Shown here piece after piece: positions 8,225 to 12,238 of a stretch of 12,238 nucleotides of DNA. This DNA is from Oscillospiraceae bacterium. Its GTDB lineage: Bacteria > Bacillota > Clostridia > Oscillospirales > Ruminococcaceae. A program made the translations under genes and the position numbers. The notes under the pieces were generated by a model. It had not been told where the DNA came from. It saw only the letters and a program-made list of their open reading frames with translations, and made no database searches. The stretch is taken from the NCBI GenBank assembly GCA_020024235.1, contig JAHHUA010000045.1, positions 1 to 12,238 of the forward strand. The letters run 5' to 3'. The stretch's first letter is position 1, and each line of letters starts with the position of its first letter.

Positions 8225-8575
8225 TTATTTTTTACCTTTCATTTTTAGTTTTTGTTTTTCACGAGCTACTGAAATTACATGGGATACAGCGGTAATTGGG
8301 TGATGAAATATCATTCTTGGCCCTGAATATCGCATAACTTCCCGTATTTTTTCACGCATTTGGGGTTTATAACAATGAACTTTACAGTTTACACAAAAAG
8401 TTTTTGTTTCCATAAACGGACAATGATCAGAACGAAGTTTGGCATAATCCAAAAGTTCCTGACACTTTGGACAAAGCTCATTCTTTTTGGTTCCATGAAC
8501 ATTTTGGCAATATAAAGCTATCATATCTGCTACTACAGCTTTTTCCTTTTCTCTTTTATTTTGTATATTTTTCAT
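8225..8575 (-). CDS. ygbA: YgbA family protein (nitrous oxide-stimulated promoter family), cysteine-rich
   Basis: Small soluble protein of 116 residues with seven cysteines: C23, C35 and C38 (LCPKC), C52, and C61, C64, C68 (CVNCKVHC), followed by Tyr-Lys-Pro and a conserved-looking MRYSGPRMIFHHP block (81-93). The spacing suggests a bound metal ion or iron-sulfur cluster, but this is not proven. In E. coli, ygbA belongs to the NsrR regulon and is induced by nitric oxide; the molecular function remains unclear. The gene starts inside the stop of cydC (TAATG, one base shared) with GGAAGG at 8584-8589, eight bases before the ATG. The position after cydDC suggests a role connected to thiol-redox or nitrosative stress, which is inference. 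Confidence 0.85.
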   Translation of the reverse strand: MKNIQNKREKEKAVVADMIALYCQNVHGTKKNELCPKCQELLDYAKLRSDHCPFMETKTFCVNCKVHCYKPQMREKIREVMRYSGPRMIFHHPITAVSHVISVAREKQKLKMKGKK

Positions 8576-10230
8576 TAGCTTAGCCTTCCGTTTTCTACAG
8601 AGTAAACTTTATCTGCAATACTCATGGTAGATTTTCTGTGTGATACCAAAATTACAGTTTTTTCTTTATGTTGTTGGTGGAGAGATTTTAAAATAACTGC
8701 TTCATTTAAGCTGTCCAAGTTACTGGTTGGTTCATCCAAAAGCATAAATGGTGCATTGTGCAAAAAGGCTCTGGCAAGACCCAAACGCTGGCGTTCACCA
8801 CCGGAAAGTGTATCTCCAAGCTCACCTACATCAGTTTCGTAGCCATTAGGTAAGCCGATTATAAAATCATGAATTGATGCTTTTTTGCAGGCATTTTCCA
8901 CTTCCTCCATAGTGGCATTGGGTTTTGCAATCAGCAGATTATTTAAAATAGTATCCTTAAAAAGCTGTGTATCCTGTGTCATAAAGCTTTCAATATCTCT
9001 AAGATCAGATGTGTTTATATCATTTACATTTTTTTCTGACAAAGCTATTCTGCCTTTATTGGTTTCCCAAAATCTCATAAATAATTTAAGTAATGTGGAT
9101 TTTCCGCAGCCGCTTCTTCCTACAATTCCAACTATTTTCCCCTTTGGAATATCTATACTTAAATCTTTGATAATTCTTTGATCTCCATAGGAAAAATCAA
9201 TATTTTCAGCAGCAGCACCGTCAAATTCAACAGACTCTTTTCCTGTAATATCTTCTACAACCGGTTTTTCTTCCAATAAATCAAGCACACGATTGCCTGC
9301 AGCAAAAGTATATTGCAAAGTACTTCCCAAGTTAGCAAGAGATACTGTAGGACCAAAAGAACTCATAAGTGCTATTGTGGATATAACCACTCCGTCAAAA
9401 CCGATTTTTCCGCTGTTATAAAGCCATGCGGAAAGAAATAGCATAGAAAAATCAAACAGCATTAAAACAGTGCCTACAAATGCTGCACCCTCTCCTGCTT
9501 TTTTCTTTAAATATTCATCATCATTTGCTAAATCAAGGCTTTTTTGAGTCATTTCTTTCATTCTTTTTTTGCCGTTTTCATATTGCAAAGTTTCATTTAA
9601 ACCTCTCATGCTGTCTAAAACAAAACCACTGAGTTCACCTGATTTTACTCTGAAATTTAATCCTTTGTCGCCGCTTTTTTTAGAAATAATTATAGGAATT
9701 ACAGCACCTACTGTCAAATATGAAACAGCAGCAGCTAATCCTAAAATCCAGTGATAACTTCCTATTAACAAACACATAATAATTGAAAAAATTGTTGCAA
9801 TAACTATAGGTGAGATTGTATGTGCATAAAAAACTTCCAAAAGTTCTATATCAGAAGTAATTACAGAAATTAAATCGCCTTTATCTCTGCCTTCAAGTTT
9901 TGCAGGAGCCAGTTTTCTCAAAGCTCCGAAAATTTTATCACGAATAAGTGCCAACAGTTTAAAGGCAATAAAATGATTTCCTGCCTGTTCTGCATAACGC
10001 AGAATACCTCTTGCCAATGCAAAAATAATCAGTGCTGTAAAAATCATTGTCATACTCATAGGTACTTCAAATCCCAAAAATTTCACCACTGCATATCCAC
10101 CGAAAATTGTAATAAAAGATGCACAGAGGTTTCCCACTACTCCCATAAGAATTGCCAACAGCATATATCCTGTGAGAGGTTTTACAAATCCGATTAATTT
10201 TGACATTACTGTAAATCCGTTTCGTTTCAT
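8575..10230 (-). CDS. cydC: CydC-type ABC exporter subunit (fused permease and ATPase)
   Basis: Half-transporter of 551 residues that should pair with the preceding CydD-like subunit. E. coli CydDC exports cysteine and glutathione to the periplasm and is needed for cytochrome bd assembly; the substrate here is unknown. The membrane domain (about 15-310) has six hydrophobic segments and CydC-like stretches, namely RYAEQAGNH (79-87) and ITSDIELLE (124-132) followed by HTISPI. The ATPase domain has Walker A GRSGCGKST (371-379), Q-loop Q419, signature LSGGE (475-479), Walker B LLLDE with E500, and H-loop H531, all canonical. A longer reading from 10278 is possible, but the ATG at 10230 is preferred: it has GGGGAGG seven bases upstream, lies two bases after the cydD stop, and starts a typical CydC N-terminus. 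It could instead be a generic heterodimeric exporter of the same fold. Confidence 0.85.
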   Translation of the reverse strand: MKRNGFTVMSKLIGFVKPLTGYMLLAILMGVVGNLCASFITIFGGYAVVKFLGFEVPMSMTMIFTALIIFALARGILRYAEQAGNHFIAFKLLALIRDKIFGALRKLAPAKLEGRDKGDLISVITSDIELLEVFYAHTISPIVIATIFSIIMCLLIGSYHWILGLAAAVSYLTVGAVIPIIISKKSGDKGLNFRVKSGELSGFVLDSMRGLNETLQYENGKKRMKEMTQKSLDLANDDEYLKKKAGEGAAFVGTVLMLFDFSMLFLSAWLYNSGKIGFDGVVISTIALMSSFGPTVSLANLGSTLQYTFAAGNRVLDLLEEKPVVEDITGKESVEFDGAAAENIDFSYGDQRIIKDLSIDIPKGKIVGIVGRSGCGKSTLLKLFMRFWETNKGRIALSEKNVNDINTSDLRDIESFMTQDTQLFKDTILNNLLIAKPNATMEEVENACKKASIHDFIIGLPNGYETDVGELGDTLSGGERQRLGLARAFLHNAPFMLLDEPTSNLDSLNEAVILKSLHQQHKEKTVILVSHRKSTMSIADKVYSVENGRLS

Positions 10231-10232
10231 TT

Positions 10233-11963
10233 TTATTCCTCCCCTATATATTTTTCCAATTCCTGTTGAGCATTCCATAAACTGCTGTATACACCATTTT
10301 TGTTGATTAAAGTTTCATGGTTTCCGCTTTCTTTTACTTTTCCGTTTTCCATAACATAGATATTATCTGCATTTACGATATTTGCCAGCCTGTGAGAAAT
10401 TACTATAACAGTTTTTTCTTTGGCAAGCTCATAAATTTGCCTCATAATATCATTTTCACTTTCTACATCAATATTTGATGTAGCCTCATCAAATATATAT
10501 ACGGGACTGTCATGGAGAATTGCTCTTGCCAATGCCAAACGCTGGCGCTGTCCTCCTGAAAGATTTGCACCATTTTCGGTTAAAACTGTATCAAGTCCGT
10601 TTTCAGATTGCATAAAATTATATAATTCAACACGACGCAAAGCCTCATTAAGCTGTTGGTCATTAGCCTTAGGGTTACCCAAAAGCAAATTATCTCTTAC
10701 AGTACCACGGAATAAATAACTTTGGTGGCTTACATATGTTAAGTTTTTCATCAAACTATCTTCAGCTATGTCATTAATTTCATAATCACCTACAGTGATT
10801 TTACCCTTATAACCCTTATTTCTGCCCATAAGTATACCTGCAAATGTAGATTTACCGCAACCGCTTTCTCCCGCTATAGCTGTAAAACTGCCTGACGGAA
10901 AATCCATGAAAACATTGTCCAAAGCCATACGGCTTTCATCATAAGAGAAGGAAACATTTTCCGCTTTTATGGAACAGTTTTGTCCCAATTTATGTAAGCC
11001 GGCAATGTTCTCAGGTATATCCAGCAAATTAAAAATTTTATCAGATGCCGCCATACCGTTCATAGCTATGTGAAAAAAGCTGCCAAGCATTCTCATAGGT
11101 ATAAAGAAATCCGCTGACAAAAGGATTATTCTAAGGCAGCCCACCATATCCACAGCACCTTTGTTAAGCTGTGTTACAGCAGTGATAATTCCAAGAGCTG
11201 CTCCCCCATATGCCACTAAATCCATTATAGTGATGGAATTTAGCTGCATAGTAAGTACTTTCATTGTTATGCGTCTAAAATTCTCAGCTTCTACATTCAT
11301 TTGTTCATGCTTCATTTTATCTGCTTTATAAATTTTTAAAGTTGTAAGCCCCTGTAAATTTTCCAAGAAAGTATCGCCCAAACCTGTATATTGATCCCAA
11401 TATTTAGACAGTAATTTTTTTGCCCAAGTTTGCACTGCCGCTATTGAAATCGGAATAAGAGGCACACATATCAACAAAATAATTGCAGACGGAAAGTTTA
11501 CAAAACTCAAAACTGCAAAAAGTGTCAAAGGTGCAAGCATTGCATAAAAAAACTGTGGCAAATATGCTCCGAAATAGGTTTCCAACTGATTTACACCGTC
11601 CACTGCCACCTGTACAATTTCCGATGTTTGTACTTTTTCATTATATGAACTGCCTAAATGTAAAAGTTTATCGTAAATCATTTGGCGAAGTCTGATTTTT
11701 ACGGTTTTCCCCGAAAGCCAGCTCATTTTTGACGAAACAAGTGAAAGCAAATGCTTTGAGCATATGGCAGCTATTGAAATAAATATTGTGCGTATCCACA
11801 CATATTCCATTGCATTATTTAAAAACAATGCTCCCAAAAAATCGGTAACCGTCCACATCAAAATTATATTGCAACAAAGTGAAAGCCACTGGGAAATAAC
11901 ATTCCATGCAATATACTTTTTGCTTTCTTTGACTGTTCCGATTAATCTTTTATTAATCATCAT
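10233..11963 (-). CDS. cydD: CydD-type ABC exporter subunit (fused permease and ATPase)
   Basis: Half-transporter of 576 residues, first gene of the - strand operon. CydD-like signatures in the membrane domain include DGVNQLETYFGAYLPQ (122-137), FRRITMKVL (229-237) and ADFFIPMRMLGSFFH (284-298), matching the DG...YLPQ, FR..TM.VL and EF..P.R.LG.F.H pattern of CydD proteins. Six hydrophobic segments lie between about 18 and 300. The ATPase domain has Walker A GESGCGKST (365-373), Q-loop Q414, signature LSGGQ (468-472), Walker B VYIFDE with E493, and H-loop H524, so both sites of the heterodimer look competent. The ATG at 11963 has TGGAGG ending 11 bases upstream; a second ATG directly follows. 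With no cytochrome bd gene nearby, a thiol or other small-molecule export role is more likely than oxidase assembly alone. Substrate is uncertain. Confidence 0.87.
   Translation of the reverse strand: MMINKRLIGTVKESKKYIAWNVISQWLSLCCNIILMWTVTDFLGALFLNNAMEYVWIRTIFISIAAICSKHLLSLVSSKMSWLSGKTVKIRLRQMIYDKLLHLGSSYNEKVQTSEIVQVAVDGVNQLETYFGAYLPQFFYAMLAPLTLFAVLSFVNFPSAIILLICVPLIPISIAAVQTWAKKLLSKYWDQYTGLGDTFLENLQGLTTLKIYKADKMKHEQMNVEAENFRRITMKVLTMQLNSITIMDLVAYGGAALGIITAVTQLNKGAVDMVGCLRIILLSADFFIPMRMLGSFFHIAMNGMAASDKIFNLLDIPENIAGLHKLGQNCSIKAENVSFSYDESRMALDNVFMDFPSGSFTAIAGESGCGKSTFAGILMGRNKGYKGKITVGDYEINDIAEDSLMKNLTYVSHQSYLFRGTVRDNLLLGNPKANDQQLNEALRRVELYNFMQSENGLDTVLTENGANLSGGQRQRLALARAILHDSPVYIFDEATSNIDVESENDIMRQIYELAKEKTVIVISHRLANIVNADNIYVMENGKVKESGNHETLINKNGVYSSLWNAQQELEKYIGEE
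10238..10244 (-). promoter_or_regulatory. Strong ribosome binding site that fixes the cydC start
   Basis: On the - strand this reads GGGGAGG, seven bases before the ATG at 10230. It overlaps the last codons of cydD. Its strength and spacing argue against the upstream in-frame ATG at 10278, which would add 16 residues and overlap cydD by 46 bases. Confidence 0.8.
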
Positions 11964-11985
11964 ATACTGTTATACCTCCATTTTA

Positions 11986-12009
11986 ATAAGTTAGTTAATG
12001 CTAACTTAT
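11986..12009 (-). promoter_or_regulatory. Perfect 9-bp inverted repeat between promoter and cydD start (candidate operator or RNA hairpin)
   Basis: Arms ATAAGTTAG (11986-11994) and CTAACTTAT (12001-12009) are exact reverse complements around a six-base spacer, forming a 24-bp dyad. It lies about 30-55 bases downstream of the predicted transcription start and six bases before the TGGAGG ribosome site. The dyad could be bound by a repressor (for example MarR type, or CRP/FNR type by geometry), or fold in the mRNA as a 9-bp stem near the ribosome site. No regulator gene is present in the window, so the factor cannot be named. Confidence 0.6.
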
Positions 12010-12037
12010 GTATAAAAAATAAACGCCCTTTAAGGCG
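12010..12037 (-). terminator. Short hairpin with U-tract at the 5' end of the cydDC transcript (possible attenuator)
   Basis: On the - strand, CGCC and GGCG close a five-pair stem (12024-12037, including one G-U pair) with loop UAAA, directly followed by UUUAUUUUUU. This is the shape of a small intrinsic terminator. It begins only about five bases after the predicted start of the cydDC transcript, so it may act as an early attenuator or a 5' protective stem, or it may terminate transcription arriving from a gene beyond 12238. The stem is short, hence low confidence. Confidence 0.4.
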
Positions 12038-12048
12038 ATACCTCCATA

Positions 12049-12077
12049 AGTATAAATGAAAAACAATATTTTGTCAA
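12049..12077 (-). promoter_or_regulatory. Near-consensus sigma-A promoter of the cydD-cydC-ygbA-DUF454 operon
   Basis: On the - strand, TTGACA (12072-12077) is a perfect -35 element, separated by exactly 17 bases from TATACT (12049-12054), one mismatch from TATAAT. Transcription should begin at about 12041-12043, giving a leader of roughly 79 bases. A promoter this close to consensus would be expected to be strong unless repressed or attenuated, which fits the dyad and hairpin lying just downstream. Confidence 0.82.
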
Positions 12078-12238
12078 TATATGAAGATTTTTATTTTATT
12101 TCAGTATAGAGGTTTACAATTAATATGTATCAAATGAAAAATCCTATGTTACATCTAATCTGCTCATTATAATTGTAAAAATACGGCAAATAATTATAGT
12201 TGTAATACACAAATATAAAAAGACAGTTTTAATGTAAC
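12078..12238. other. Intergenic sequence upstream of the cydDC promoter, no gene seen
   Basis: AT-rich sequence with no supportable reading frame on either strand. A weak promoter-like pair on the + strand, TTGTAA (12173-12178) and TATAGT (12195-12200) with a 16-base spacer, could serve a divergent gene beyond the window. A 7-base inverted pair, GTTACAT (12148-12154) and ATGTAAC (12232-12238), is short enough to be chance. Confidence 0.4.

Noticed and set aside
8624..9181. Reading frames on the + strand antisense to cydC
   Set aside because: They are reverse-frame shadows of the conserved ATPase domain, without ribosome sites.
10231..10278. A 16-residue N-terminal extension of cydC starting at the ATG at 10278
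   Set aside because: It would overlap cydD by 46 bases, has no better ribosome site, and the GGGGAGG plus ATG at 10230 fits the operon spacing and the family N-terminus.
8575..11963. Generic BmrCD-like multidrug exporter pair
   Set aside because: The membrane domains carry CydD-type and CydC-type sequence patterns and both ATPase sites look canonical, whereas BmrCD-type pairs usually have one degenerate site. It cannot be fully excluded without a search.
11986..12009. DtxR/IdeR iron box
   Set aside because: The GTTAG/CTAAC half-sites look similar, but the six-base spacer is too long for the nearly contiguous half-sites of that family.
12030..12047. A five-codon leader peptide (Met-Glu-Val-Ser-Pro) on the - strand overlapping the 5' hairpin, as in ribosome-mediated attenuation
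   Set aside because: Its ATG would lie at or upstream of the transcription start predicted from the strong promoter, and it has no ribosome binding site.

Overview
The window reads as chromosomal DNA of a strictly anaerobic, low-GC Gram-positive bacterium, most likely a member of Clostridia. The reasons are a strongly AT-rich composition, A/T-ending codons, strong GGAGG-type ribosome binding sites, sigma-A-like promoters and a soluble multi-cluster [FeFe] hydrogenase. I cannot assign a genus. No rRNA, tRNA, CRISPR array, insertion sequence, prophage or riboswitch was recognised.

Layout. (1) Positions 35-3920, + strand: sbcD and sbcC, one base apart, encode the Mre11/Rad50-type nuclease complex that opens hairpins and processes double-strand breaks. 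(2) Positions 3921-4114: an AT-rich spacer with a good promoter (TTGCAT, 17 bp, TATAAT). (3) Positions 4115-7680, + strand: a two-gene redox operon. The first gene joins the C-terminal iron-sulfur domain of NuoF to a complete GltD/NfnB-like FAD-NAD(P)H oxidoreductase. The second, overlapping it by 7 bases, is a CpI-type [FeFe] hydrogenase. There is no NuoE and no FMN-binding NuoF domain, so this is not the ordinary HydABC enzyme; it resembles the poorly characterised group described as glutamate-synthase-linked (A2) [FeFe] hydrogenases. (4) Positions 7725-7781: a long hairpin that probably terminates both converging operons. (5) Positions 11963 down to 7816, - strand: a four-gene operon, cydD-cydC-ygbA-DUF454, with gene joints of +2, -1 and +1 bases. 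(6) Positions 11964-12238: the control region of that operon, with a near-consensus promoter, a short hairpin plus U-tract at the predicted 5' end of the transcript, and a perfect 9-bp inverted repeat just before the ribosome binding site.

How the genes may work together. The hydrogenase pair probably exchanges electrons between an NAD(P)H pool and protons/H2. The - strand operon joins a CydDC-type exporter (in E. coli a cysteine/glutathione exporter linked to redox balance and nitrosative-stress tolerance) to a cysteine-rich YgbA family protein (in E. coli part of the nitric-oxide-responsive NsrR regulon) and a small DUF454 membrane protein. No cytochrome bd gene is present here. This suggests a thiol-redox or nitrosative-stress module in an anaerobe, which is an inference from family knowledge and gene order. 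The two least described parts of the window are the reduced-subunit hydrogenase and the layered leader of the cydDC-ygbA operon.
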